A stretch of 64,000 nucleotides of DNA from Bradyrhizobium sp. WSM471 (GTDB lineage: Bacteria > Pseudomonadota > Alphaproteobacteria > Rhizobiales > Xanthobacteraceae), in assembly GCF_000244915.1 (NCBI RefSeq), contig NZ_CM001442.1, positions 1,860,001-1,924,000 of the forward strand, written 5' to 3'. The translations under genes were made by a program, and so were the position numbers. The notes below the pieces were generated by a model. It worked only from the letters and a program-made list of their open reading frames with translations. It made no database searches and was not told where the DNA came from. Of the stretch, positions 8,574 through 18,962 are shown one piece after another. Within the stretch, counting starts at the first letter, position 1; each line of letters starts with the position of its first letter.

Positions 8574-8799
8574 CAGAACAGAAAACAAACAGATCTGCCA
8601 TGCAGAAGGTGTTTTCGCTGCACCTCCACCATCAAGTCGGCAGCGAACACAGCTGTCCTGAACCAGAAATTCACGACTATTACGATGCCTCGGCTTGAGT
8701 ACTGTAACAGCACAAGCGTTCTAGCGAGGATGCCGTCGGTGGACAATGGAATGGCGTGAATCGGCATTCGCTGATGAAGTCCATAATGTCTGTGCGATG

Positions 8800-9490
<691 letters not shown>

Positions 9491-9829
9491 CGGGGCTGGG
9501 GGGACTTCCCGTTCCTGTGTGGTGTAACCGTCGCCACCCTCGTAGGTCAAAAGGTTCGCGTAGATCGGCGCCAGGAAGGACGGGTCGTGGAGCTTGAGCG
9601 AAAATGTAGTCGCGGCCTTCCTCTGAAAGCGTCGCCCCGGCTGTGCCAATCTCGGCTTTATATTATGCACTACATAAAGCCGGGAGAGGTCGCTGCGCAG
9701 CGGAGCTCCAAGGTTAATACTGTCCATCACTCGGTCAAGCTCGATGACCCGTCCTTCCCCGCCGATTTAGGCCAACTTCCTCGCGGTCGATGAGGGCCAG
9801 GCGCTGGTCCCTACCCACTGCGGCGTCTC

Positions 9830-10145
9830 GCCTCGCGCGTGGTGCCGCCGCTCCTCTACCGGTGCGAACTGCGCAGTACAAATTGCACGGTGGCCGGATT
9901 GAGCCTCGCGTCCGACCGGCCGTGCAAGATGATGCCGTCGTGCTTCGTCCATTTAGCGAAATCGTCATAGCACCAACATTGTCGACGCTCGAAGTAGACG
10001 GCTCGATATTTCCTTCCTTCGGGATCGTTCCAGAACATAATTGACGTCGACGGAAAGGCCCGAGTTCGCCCTTTTCGCCGCGCGAGCCTGCCGCTCAGCG
10101 CCAAACCGAGTCCATGCCCCTGGATCTCGCCGCGCCAGGAGTGGT
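9830..10145 (-). pseudogene. Acetoacetyl-CoA synthetase C-terminal relic
   Basis: On the minus strand the frame reads EIQGHGLGLALSG, FPSTSIMFWNDPEGRKYRAVYFER, then DDFAKWTKHDGIILHGRSDARLNP. This follows the C-terminal region of acetoacetyl-CoA synthetases (FP.MP..FWND.DG.KY...YF...GVW.HGD...W..HGG..I.GRSDATLNPGG). The N-terminal AMP-binding core and the extreme C-terminus are missing. Acetoacetyl-CoA synthetase feeds 3-hydroxybutyrate carbon into acetyl-CoA. Related relics or genes in this window are the CoA-transferase at 33228 and the SDR at 21569. Confidence 0.65.
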
Positions 10146-10160
10146 CAAATAAGACCGCCC

Positions 10161-11426
10161 CTAAGCTACGAGACACGCCTCGACGAAGGCGGCAGCGCGT
10201 AGCAACGTCGCATCGTTTCCTAGTCGGGCGACCAGCTGCAATCCGATCGGTAGGCCTGCAGCGCCGCGGCCCATCGGCAGGGTCAGGCAAGGCAAGTGCA
10301 GCATCGACCAACCCCGTTGAAACGCCCGTCACCGGTGTGGTCTATGCCTTCCGGGGCTTCTCCGACCGCGGCAGGGACGAGCAACACATCGCAATCGTGG
10401 AACAGGTCGGCGCATTCCCTCCCAGCTTCACGGGCGTGCCCAAGACCGATTTCGTAGTTTTTAGGCGTCAACCGCTGCTCGTACTCTTTGAACATCTGTT
10501 TCGTTCGTGGTTCAACGTCGTTGCGCCGAAAGACGCGTTCGTAGGCGAGTGCCTGCAGCATTTCCCAACCGAAAACGACATCTTGGATCTCGCGCCACGA
10601 CGCCATGCAGGACGGCGAAGCAAGATCGCGCACCTGCGCTCCGCCCCCAGTCAGCCGGCGCACGCAGTCATCGAGGAGATGTCGAGTTGCATCCGCAACC
10701 TCTCCCCAGGGCGACGTATTCAGAAAGCCGATACGGGTGCGCTCGATGCGTCCACCTCGCCAACGCGACCGCCTGTAACGACCGACACCAGCGCGCGACG
10801 TCCGCTACTGTGCGGGCAAAAAGACCCAGCGTGTCCAGGCCGCTGGCCAGGGTCTTGATACCCTCACCTCTGCCTTACCGTAAGATGGCTTATAGCCCAC
10901 CACGCCACAGAAGGAAGCTGGTCGGATCGTGGACCCGTAGGTTTGCGTTCCGAGCGCCCAAGGCACCATCGCATCCAACGGCGGCCGCGGACTCACTGGA
11001 CGATCCTCCCGGGGTGTGCCGCGGGTTGTGCCGATTCCGGGTCTTGCCCGGAGCGCCGCCCGCAAATTCGGTGGTGACTGTCTTGCCGAAAATGACTGCA
11101 CCGCCTGCGCGGGCCAGGGCGACACAGGCCGCATCGCTCGCCGGCCGATAGTCTCGATATATGCGTGAGCCATAAGTCGTCGGCATATCCACTGTGTCGA
11201 TCACATCCTTGATCACCAGGGGCACGCCATGCAGTGGGCCCCGGATGGGCGATCGGTCCGCCAGCCGGGCCTGCGCGATTGCGAGATCAGGATCGAGATA
11301 CTCCCACGCTTTCACGGCGGGCTCGCGCTCTTCAATACGCTCGAGGCACGCGCGCGTCAGGCTTTCGCTCGTCAGCTGTCTCTGGGCGATCAAACGAGCA
11401 GCATCGAGCGCGGTGAGTTCCTTCAT
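10161..11426 (-). pseudogene. Amidase (amidase signature family), frameshifted
   Basis: From ATG 11426 the protein shows the amidase N-terminal domain: GPLHGVPLVIKDVIDTVDMP with the catalytic Lys, and GGSSSESAAAV with the cis-Ser/nucleophile Ser region. A frameshift near 10990 moves GTQTYGSTIRPASFCGVVGY to another frame, further shifts follow near 10860, and PLPLTLPMG..AAGLPIGLQLVARLGND closes the gene at 10161. The order and spacing are those of one amidase of about 420 residues, broken at least twice. Amidases hydrolyse carboxamides to acid and ammonia; upstream lies an acyl-CoA ligase relic on the same strand, so a lost amide-catabolism operon is likely. Confidence 0.75.
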
Positions 11427-11539
11427 TTAGAGCGCGTCCTCTCCCCCTACGGTGCGACCGCGACCGATTCACCGTTGGCGCAACAAACATTGAGTCATCC
11501 AACCACAGGGCTAATTTGCGGGTGTCAATTCCTTAGCAT

Positions 11540-11800
11540 AACAGACCGGATACCGCGAAGCTCTTAAGATCGATCCACCTGCCACGATCGTCCCCTGGGA
11601 GGCTGCGAGCCGTCGCGCCGCTGTGGAGCGGTGGCATGCCGGCGAGCCCTCCGGGCGGTGCATGTAGATCTCGCCGACCTCGCCCGGCGGCATTACGTTT
11701 TCGTCAGGGTCGACAGCCTTCATTTCACCAGCAAACACCAACCGACGCAGCCGCAATGCCTGAGCCATTCGCTTCCGGTGGCACAAGATAGATCCCTGTC
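11540..11800 (-). pseudogene. AMP-dependent acyl-CoA synthetase relic
   Basis: The minus-strand frame contains KAVDPDENVMPPGEVGEIYMH followed by RPEGSP and, in a shifted frame, YSGATARSLPGDD-like sequence (here HSGATARSLPGDDRG). This matches the middle of acyl-CoA synthetases (K..D..G...PPGEVGEI..R.P). Only about 80 residues survive. It lies upstream of the amidase relic on the same strand. 11801-11920 holds no recognisable gene. Confidence 0.5.
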
Positions 11801-12035
11801 GCCCTGCGACGCTCTACCTTAGTCAAGACCTGGTCGGCTAGAGCGGCGCGGGCGTGACAGCACCGACGCCGTATCGACTGCGCTTTCGGATTCGAGTTGG
11901 CAAACGCGACTGGGCGTTTAACTCTCAAGAGCAGCCTCGTTTTTGCAGAATTTCTCTAATTCAGGGCCGAGCTTCGGCGTTTTTATTCTTGAGCAGCCTT
12001 TACGCTTGTACGACAAATCGGGAATTGAAAAAAAC

Positions 12036-13610
12036 ATGATGCAAAGAAGTGTGATCGTCGTGCGTGTTCTTGCGGCCGCATTGGGTCTGCTCGCGCTCAA
12101 TGCAACAGTCTCGGCACAAACCAGGGATACGATCGTCGCGGCGCTCGCCGCCGAACCATCAACGCTCGATCCCACAAGGATGGTTGGCGGTGGCGATCAG
12201 TATTACATCGGGCAAATGTACGAGCAGCTGGTCCGGTATGATCCGGATTTGAAGATGGTCAACTGGCTGGCCGAATCCTGGTCCATCGAGGGAACACCAG
12301 ACAAGCCGATCATCGACGTGCATCTTCGTGACGGGGTGAGGTTCCACAATGGCGATCCATTGACCTCGGCTGACTTCGAATTCTGTTATGAGCGGCTCAG
12401 GAATCCGAAGATCTCGCCCTATTCCTACACGCAGGCGAATATCGAAAAGTTCGAAATCATCGACGATCATCACTTCAAGCTGCATTTCAAGGCGCCGGAC
12501 GGCAACTACATCCCCAACGCGCTGCAGCTGTGGGCGATTCCGAAGAAGTATTTCGAGAAGGTGGGTGAGGATGGCTTTGCCAAGGCACCGGTCGGCACCG
12601 GCCCGTGGAAGTTCGTCTCGCGCTCGATTAAGGAAGATCTGAAGCTCGAGGCGTTCGAGGATTACTGGAACAAGGATGCCCGGCCGAAGGTCAAGAACCT
12701 GGTCCTGAAGGTCATTCCGGAAGACCTTACGCGCGTTGCGGCGTTCAAGTCCGGCGCTGTTGACTGGATCGACACGGTGCCGCTGTCGGCGGTCGGCGAG
12801 TTCAAGAAGATGCCGGGCGTGACGACCTTCTCGCCCGTAGCGAACAACAACCTCTACATCGATATGGCGGCCGACAAGCCGGAGTCGCCTTTCAGTAAGC
12901 TGAAGGTGCGGCAGGCGGTGGCGCACGCGGTGGATGTCGATGCCATCATCAAAAACGTACTGTTCGGGCAGGGCCAGCGCTATGTCGAGGTCGGCAAGGG
13001 CGAGACCGGCTACGATCCGGACCTGAAACCATATCCCTACGAGCTGAAGAAGGCGAAGCAGCTGCTGGCCGAAGCGGGTTATCCGAATGGCTTCGAGACA
13101 CCGTGCTACAACCTGCTCACGCCGCGCGAGCCGAACGTAAAGGAAATGGGCGAGGCGGTGTTTGCCTATCTCGGCGCGGTCGGCATTCGCTGCAAGGTGC
13201 AAGGACTTGAGTATTCGGCCTGGGTCGCTCTGGCCCGCCGCGGCCATGCCCCGCCCGAGATGGACGGCCTCTTGCCGTTTATGTGGGGCCACGGCCTGCC
13301 GGGTGATCCGGCTGAGCCATGGACCGGCATGGTGCACAGCTTCGTCCCGGGCAAGGGCTTCGGCGTCTTTTCCCATACCAGCGATCCCAAAGCGGACGCG
13401 ATGATCGAGGACTTGAAGAATACCATGATCCCGGAGAATCGGGCGGAACTGATCAAGCAGATCGCCCGCTACAAGCACGCCAACGTCCTCGGCGGCGTGA
13501 CCACCTATCGCCCGATCGTCACGTTCGCCTGGCGGGACAACATCGCGTTCCGACCGTGGCCATGGCCCGGACAGTGGCGTGCTTTCCAGGAAGTCAGTTT
13601 CAAAAAGTAG
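12036..13610 (+). CDS. ABC transporter periplasmic substrate-binding protein, family 5 (copy 2)
   Basis: A 524-residue near-duplicate of the protein at 2993. I see differences only at residue 3 (E to Q) and close to the C-terminus: EKRVEL to ENRAEL, KHDN to KHAN and FRGWPW to FRPWPW. Signal peptide and family motifs are the same. I start at ATG 12036, aligned with copy 1; a longer frame from 11943 runs through the promoter region and is unlikely. The leader lacks the strong GGAGG of copy 1 (GGGAATTG instead) and the -24 GG of its promoter is AG. It stands 172 bp upstream of the acyl-CoA carboxylase and not before intact permeases, so it probably works with the transporter at 4809-8573 if expressed. 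Confidence 0.88.
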   Translation: MMQRSVIVVRVLAAALGLLALNATVSAQTRDTIVAALAAEPSTLDPTRMVGGGDQYYIGQMYEQLVRYDPDLKMVNWLAESWSIEGTPDKPIIDVHLRDGVRFHNGDPLTSADFEFCYERLRNPKISPYSYTQANIEKFEIIDDHHFKLHFKAPDGNYIPNALQLWAIPKKYFEKVGEDGFAKAPVGTGPWKFVSRSIKEDLKLEAFEDYWNKDARPKVKNLVLKVIPEDLTRVAAFKSGAVDWIDTVPLSAVGEFKKMPGVTTFSPVANNNLYIDMAADKPESPFSKLKVRQAVAHAVDVDAIIKNVLFGQGQRYVEVGKGETGYDPDLKPYPYELKKAKQLLAEAGYPNGFETPCYNLLTPREPNVKEMGEAVFAYLGAVGIRCKVQGLEYSAWVALARRGHAPPEMDGLLPFMWGHGLPGDPAEPWTGMVHSFVPGKGFGVFSHTSDPKADAMIEDLKNTMIPENRAELIKQIARYKHANVLGGVTTYRPIVTFAWRDNIAFRPWPWPGQWRAFQEVSFKK

Positions 13611-13674
13611 CTAACGGTCCTGCGACCTGCGCGTACCGGATGCTGTTCGGCGTTCGGTACGCATCTCGTTTCGC
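12045..13674 (+). repeat. Long direct repeat, copy 2 (partner 3002-4631)
   Basis: Second copy of the 1.63-kb direct repeat. Recombination between the copies would delete or duplicate the 9.04 kb between them, including the permease and ATPase genes. Confidence 0.9.
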
Positions 13675-13782
13675 GTGCCGGCGATCTCGGCCCTTCGGTC
13701 GAGAAATTTATTGCACTCAGCGAACAGAGCCTGATTGGCAACGATGCCGTGCTGAATACATGATACAAATCGAGTACTCCAT

Positions 13783-16700
13783 ATGAAGAGCCTTCTGATC
13801 GCCAATCGCGGCGAGATTGCCATCCGGATTGCCCGCGCGGCTGCCGACCTGAAAATCCGTTCCGTCGGGATCTTTTCTGAAGATGATGCAGCGTCACTGC
13901 ACACAAGGCGATGCGACGATGTGCATGCGCTGAAGGGTACTGGGCCGAGGGCCTATCTCGATGCCACGCAAATCATTGCCGTTGCGAAGGAAGCGGGCTG
14001 CGACGCCATTCATCCCGGCTATGGCTTCTTGAGCGAGAATGCCGACTTCGCCGCCGCCTGCGGTCATGCAGGTATTACGTTCGTCGGGCCATCGGCCCAG
14101 ACACTGAACGTATTCGGCGACAAAGCGTCCGCTCGCACGATGGCGGCGAAATGCGGCGTGCCGGTGATGCGCGGGACGTCGCAGGCGACGACATTGGCCG
14201 ATGCGCGTCGGATGTTCGACTCGCTCGGAGGCCTGATGATCAAGGCGGTGGCTGGTGGTGGTGGCCGCGGTATGCGGCCAGTGCATAGCCGCGAAGAGCT
14301 CGAGCAAGCCTATGAGCTCTGCCGTGCGGAAGCGCTGCAGGCGTTCGGCAATGCCGACGTGTATGTGGAGGAGCTATTTCCCAAGGCGCGGCACGTCGAG
14401 GTGCAGATCGTCGGCGACGGCACTGGTGCGATCAGTCACATCTGGGAGCGCGAATGCAGCGTGCAGCGGCAGCGGCAGAAGCTGATTGAAATCGCGCCGG
14501 CGCCGGCGCTTGATAGCGATGTTCGGCAGCGGCTACTACAGGCGGCCGTCAATCTGGCTTCGGCCGTAAAGTATCGCAACGTCGGTACCTTCGAATTCCT
14601 GGTGGATGCGTCCGACGGTTCAGGCGCTGCCAAAATTGCGTTCATCGAAGCTAATGCGCGATTGCAGGTCGAGCACACGGTTTCTGAAGAGATCACGGGC
14701 GTCGATCTGGTGCGTGCGCAACTCGAGATCGCGCGTGGTGCGCGGCTTGGCGATATCGGGCTCGATCAGGCGTCAATTTCTTCACCGCGCGGCATTGCCA
14801 TCCAGATGCGCGTCAACATGGAGACAATGTCGGGCGACGGACAAGCGCGTCCGTGTGGTGGAACGCTCAGTGTGTTTGAGCCGCCGAGCGGTCCCGGGAT
14901 CCGCGTGGACGCTTACGGCTACGCCGGATATCGCACCAACCCGCGGTTCGACTCGCTGCTCGCCAAGGTGATCGTGCATGCGCGATCCGACGATTTCGCC
15001 GACGTTGGCGAGCGGGCCTACCGAGCACTGTCGGAGTTCCGCATCGCGGGCGCGCCAACCAACGTCGATTTTCTGAAATCGATCCTAAAGCACCCCGACT
15101 TCCGCGCCGGCCGCATCCATACGCGATTCGTGGAGGAGCGGATTGCCGATCTGCTGGCAGTGGACAATGACGCCCATCCAAGCCTCTACTTTAAGCCGGA
15201 ATCTGAAACGCAAATACATCACTCGGCCGGCGCCCGCATCAATGCGCGCGATCCGCTCGCGGTGCTCACCTATGGTCAGGAGAGACGCGATGAGGCAACC
15301 GGAAATGGCGGCAGACAGGCGATCAACGACCACACTGGTTTAGCTCGGCCTGATGGCACCGTGCCGCTGCTGGCGCTGATGCAAGGAACGATCGTCTCGA
15401 TCAGCGTCAAGGAGGGCGACTTGGTCCGCAAAGGCCAGCAGATCCTCGTCATGGAGGCGATGAAGATGCAGCACCTGATCACGGCTGTGGTTGGTGGACG
15501 CCTCAAATTGCTCACCATCGCAATTGGTGATACGATTTTTGAAGGCCATCCCTTAGCGTTTATAGAGCCGAGCGACGATGCGGGGCACGCGCCTGAGAAT
15601 GACCAAGAGATCGATCTCGATGAAATCCGGCCGGATCTCGCAGAGGTGCTGGAGCGGCATGAGAAGACCAAAGATATCAATCGCCCGGCGGCCGTTGCAA
15701 AGCGTAGGCGCACCGGCCAACGTACGGCTCGCGAGAACATTGAAGCTCTCGTAGATTCCGGCTCCTTTCATGAATACGGCGCGCTGGTCGTTGCCGCTCG
15801 GCGGAGCACGACGCCTATGGAGCAATTGATCGAAACGACCCAGGCAGACGGCCTGATCATGGGCCTCGCAACCATCAACGGTGATCATTTCACTGACAAG
15901 GAAAGCCGTGCGGCTGTCGTCGCTTACGACTACACGGTAATTGCCGGCACACAGGGCACGAAAGGTCACGAGAAGATGGACCGGATGTTCAGCCTTGCCG
16001 AGAACTGGCGCATTCCACTGGTTCTGTTTGCCGAAGGTGGTGGCGGCCGCCCGGGTGACTCCGATCACCGCTCCGTTGCAGGATTGGAGCTCGTTACATT
16101 CAATCGCTTTGCGCGCTTGAGCGGTCTCGTGCCGCTGGTCGGAATCACATCGGGGCGGTGTTTTGCTGGGAATGCTGTTTTGCTCGGTTGTTGCGACGTG
16201 ATCATCGCGACGGCAAACTCGACGATCGGTATGGCTGGACCTGCGATGATTGAAGGGGGCGGGCTTGGAGTGTTCAAGCCAGAAGAAGTCGGACCCATGA
16301 GCGTGCAAGTCCCGAACGGTGTGGTCGATATTGCGGTTGAGGACGAGACCCAGGCGGTCGCTGTGGCTAAGCAGTACCTCTCGTACTTTCAGGGAGCAAC
16401 GTCTGGCTGGAGTTGCTCCGACCAGCGCCTGCTCCGGCACGTCGTGCCGAGGGATCGTCTACGCGCCTATGACATGCGCAAGGTTATCGAGACAATGGCC
16501 GACACTGGTTCGATGCTGGAGATCCGCCGTGGATTCGGTCCCGGCATGATCACAGCGCTGATACGGATAGAAGGCAAACCGATCGGAGTCGTGGCGAATA
16601 ATCCAGTGCATCTGGCTGGCGCTATTGACAGTCCTGCAGCAGACAAAGCTGCGCGGTTCATGCAATTGTGCGATGCACATGACATTCCGCTGCTATTCCT

Positions 16701-17181
16701 GTGTGACACGCCGGGCAATATGGTCGGCCCTGAACATGAGAAGACGGGGCTAGTTCGACATTGCTGCCGAGCGTATCTCGTCGGCGCCAATGTCAGTGTG
16801 CCGACCTTCACCGTAATCATTCGCAAAGGATATGGTCTTGGCGCGATGGGCATGGCTGGCGGCAGCTTCCATGCTACAGTGTTCACAATCTCGTGGCCAA
16901 CCGGTGAATTTGGCGGCATGGGGCTGGAGGGCCAAGTGAAACTCGATCGGCGCAATGAGCTCTCCGCGATAGAGGATCCGGCGGAGCGCTTATCGACCTT
17001 CAAGCGCATGGTTGCCGATCGCTACGAACTCGGAAAGGCGGTCAACGAAGCATCGTTCTTCGAGATCGATGACGTGATTGATCCGGCTGAAACGAGAGAG
17101 TGGATTCTTGCGGGATTGCGCTCGGTCCCGCCGCCGCCGGCTCGCACCGGCAAGAAGCGGCCGTTCGTCGACGGCTGGTAA
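13783..17181 (+). CDS. Single-chain biotin-dependent acyl-CoA carboxylase (BC-BCCP-CT)
   Basis: An 1132-residue protein that joins all activities of an acyl-CoA carboxylase. Residues 1-450 are biotin carboxylase (MKSLLIANRGEIAIRIARAA; glycine-rich ATP loop AGGGGRGMRP; EVQIVGDGTG; FIEANARLQVEH). The biotin carrier domain around 525-600 has VMEAMKMQH with biotinyl-Lys 561. From about 625 to the end is a carboxyltransferase of the propionyl-CoA carboxylase beta type (GQRTARENIEALVDSGSF; GGRPGD; CDTPGNMVGPEHE; KGYGLGAMGMAGG). This order is known from the single-chain long-chain acyl-CoA carboxylases of mycobacteria and Rhodopseudomonas. It turns an acyl-CoA into a 2-carboxyacyl-CoA; chain length cannot be told. 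It follows the second binding protein and precedes decayed permeases and a CoA-transferase, so it may process an imported acid. Confidence 0.88.
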   Translation: MKSLLIANRGEIAIRIARAAADLKIRSVGIFSEDDAASLHTRRCDDVHALKGTGPRAYLDATQIIAVAKEAGCDAIHPGYGFLSENADFAAACGHAGITFVGPSAQTLNVFGDKASARTMAAKCGVPVMRGTSQATTLADARRMFDSLGGLMIKAVAGGGGRGMRPVHSREELEQAYELCRAEALQAFGNADVYVEELFPKARHVEVQIVGDGTGAISHIWERECSVQRQRQKLIEIAPAPALDSDVRQRLLQAAVNLASAVKYRNVGTFEFLVDASDGSGAAKIAFIEANARLQVEHTVSEEITGVDLVRAQLEIARGARLGDIGLDQASISSPRGIAIQMRVNMETMSGDGQARPCGGTLSVFEPPSGPGIRVDAYGYAGYRTNPRFDSLLAKVIVHARSDDFADVGERAYRALSEFRIAGAPTNVDFLKSILKHPDFRAGRIHTRFVEERIADLLAVDNDAHPSLYFKPESETQIHHSAGARINARDPLAVLTYGQERRDEATGNGGRQAINDHTGLARPDGTVPLLALMQGTIVSISVKEGDLVRKGQQILVMEAMKMQHLITAVVGGRLKLLTIAIGDTIFEGHPLAFIEPSDDAGHAPENDQEIDLDEIRPDLAEVLERHEKTKDINRPAAVAKRRRTGQRTARENIEALVDSGSFHEYGALVVAARRSTTPMEQLIETTQADGLIMGLATINGDHFTDKESRAAVVAYDYTVIAGTQGTKGHEKMDRMFSLAENWRIPLVLFAEGGGGRPGDSDHRSVAGLELVTFNRFARLSGLVPLVGITSGRCFAGNAVLLGCCDVIIATANSTIGMAGPAMIEGGGLGVFKPEEVGPMSVQVPNGVVDIAVEDETQAVAVAKQYLSYFQGATSGWSCSDQRLLRHVVPRDRLRAYDMRKVIETMADTGSMLEIRRGFGPGMITALIRIEGKPIGVVANNPVHLAGAIDSPAADKAARFMQLCDAHDIPLLFLCDTPGNMVGPEHEKTGLVRHCCRAYLVGANVSVPTFTVIIRKGYGLGAMGMAGGSFHATVFTISWPTGEFGGMGLEGQVKLDRRNELSAIEDPAERLSTFKRMVADRYELGKAVNEASFFEIDDVIDPAETREWILAGLRSVPPPPARTGKKRPFVDGW

Positions 17182-17602
17182 AGAATCTGATCATTCTGAA
17201 GGCCACGGCAGAGATTTCACGTCGCACCGCAGCGGCACGTCATCGACTCGCCGCTGCTGATCCCCTGCACCTGTGCAACCGGCTTCGCGTTCAGCCCGTG
17301 CCGCGGCGCTTCTTGCGCCACCGACTCACCGGGCTGCCCGCGTTCGATCAGCACCGGTCTCCTTCGGCAGATTACTAATCGGAATCTCCGGCCGGCTACA
17401 GATCGCAACCGTAGCCGACGATTGACCCGCCGGCTTCACGTCGGAATCCGCAATCAGAGGCCATCATTTTGCAGGCTTTCTGCAGTCTCTGCACGGTTCT
17501 TCGCGATCTTTACGTGTCGACCGACTTTATATTTTCATTGAGCACGATCGGGTGGCGACAATCACAGCGAGGTCCCCGAGCGTTGAACGGGAGTAGTACA
17601 TC
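17182..17602. other. Intergenic stretch, nothing recognised
   Basis: About 420 bp between the carboxylase and the permease relic. Short frames here have no family resemblance. A weak AGAAT/ATTCT stem lies just after the carboxylase stop, with no T-run. Confidence 0.5.
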
Positions 17603-18540
17603 GTGGGCGGGACTCATGCCGGGGCGGACCTAATACTTGGCTTCCTGCTCCGGCGGGTATTCCACGTGATTTCGTTGCTGTACATCACCACCGATCTGAT
17701 CTCCGGCATGCTATGGACCGTTCCCGGCGATCCGGCGCGTGCTTTCGTTGGCGCCGGCGAGGTGCTGGACGAGCAGCAGCTCGACGTCATTCGCAAGGAA
17801 CACAATGTCGATCACCCGGTCGTTGTTAAATACGCGCTCTGCTCGGCAACCTCGTGCAAGGTGACCTCTGCCGCTCGGTACAGAACAATCCTCGCGTGGC
17901 GGGCCAACTGGCGGAGAGGGTCCAACTCGCTCCCGGTTTCGGCGCGATGAGCGTGCTGCTTGCCGTTATACTCTCGCTGCGGGCAGGAACCGCTTCGGTA
18001 ATCTATTGCGGACGATTTGCCGATTATCGCGCCACGGTACTCTCCGTGGCCGCCGTTGCGATGCTCGGATGCTGGTGCGGAGTCATCACGAACTTGCTGC
18101 TCGGCATGGAGCCGCGGTGGCTTCCGGTGCAAGACTATGTGCCGTTTAGCGACTGTCTGCCCGGAGGGCTAGCGCTCCTGCCAGCGATGGCACTCGCTGT
18201 TACTAGTTGCGCGCTCCTCATGCGCCAGACACGTTCTGTCATGCTCGAGGTTGTGGCGGAGGACTACGTCGGGACGGCGCGCGCGAAAAGCATGCCGAAT
18301 GTCGTCGTGATCTGGATTCATTGGCTGCGCAACGCGCTGCTGCCCGTTATGACATTGCTGGGTCTGCAGATCGGGCAAATCTTTGCTGGGGCGGTCGTCA
18401 TTACTTCTCGGCATCCCCGGCTTGAGCAGCTTTCTCGTACTGGGGATCTTTCAGCTCAATTTTTCGGTCGTGCAGGTCGCAGTTCTGTTCTTGGCGCTGG
18501 GCGTGCTGATTGCGATATCATCTGCGCATGGCTGGTTCCG
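17603..18540 (+). pseudogene. ABC transporter permease DppB type, frameshifted
   Basis: The first frame holds LLRRVFHVISLLYITTDLI, VPGDPARAFVGAGE and QQLDVIRKEHNVDHPV, the DppB N-terminus. A frameshift near 17850 leads to QGDLCRSVQNN and VAGQLAERVQLA, then membrane segments and the EAA loop AEDYVGTARAKSMPNVVVIW with RNALLPVMTLLG. A further shift near 18400 puts PGLSSFLVLGIFQLNFSVVQ in a third frame. It is homologous to, but clearly different from, the intact permease at 4809. Dead gene of a second peptide-type importer. Confidence 0.75.
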
Positions 18541-18550
18541 GGGATCAGAT

Positions 18551-18933
18551 ATGGCGTCTGATGCGATTGCCGATCAGGTGCGGTCGCCGCTGTTCACAGC
18601 GCTCAAGATAAACCCGCAACTCGTAATGCTTTGGAAGCTGGCTCCCATTCCTACCGCCGTCGTTGGCATTGTGGTGCTCGCTGTCATGCTGATTTGCGCG
18701 ATCTTTGCCGAACATATTGCGTCGTTCGATCCCGATGGCATGGACTTCGGCGATCTCCTCAACATGATGACGGCCGCGTACTGGCTCCATTTCGGACGCG
18801 ATAGATTCTCGCGGCTGATCTACGGCTGTCAAGTTGCGTTGTTGGTCAGCCTCGGCGCAATCGGATCTTTCGGCTCGTATTGGTCTTCAACTTCATCGGC
18901 GACGCGCTTCGCGACATTCTAGATCCTCGCTGA
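18551..18933 (+). pseudogene. ABC transporter permease DppC type, internally deleted
   Basis: From ATG 18551 the protein has the DppC start: an N-terminal cytoplasmic stretch, a helix VGIVVLAVMLICAIFAEHIA, then FGRDRFSRLIYGCQVALLVS corresponding to the LGTD..GRD..SR motif. Right after this the frame jumps: in the next frame LVLVFNFIGDALRDILDPR ends at TGA 18931-18933, the normal DppC C-terminus. About 150 central residues including the EAA loop are missing. It follows the decayed DppB, and no ATPase genes follow. Confidence 0.75.
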
Positions 18934-18962
18934 CGAGCGTCGTTCATTAGGACTTGGAAGAA

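Noticed and set aside
7560-8588. Minus-strand frame opposite the DppF-type ATPase
   Set aside because: Antisense shadow: the plus strand carries Walker A, signature and Walker B motifs.
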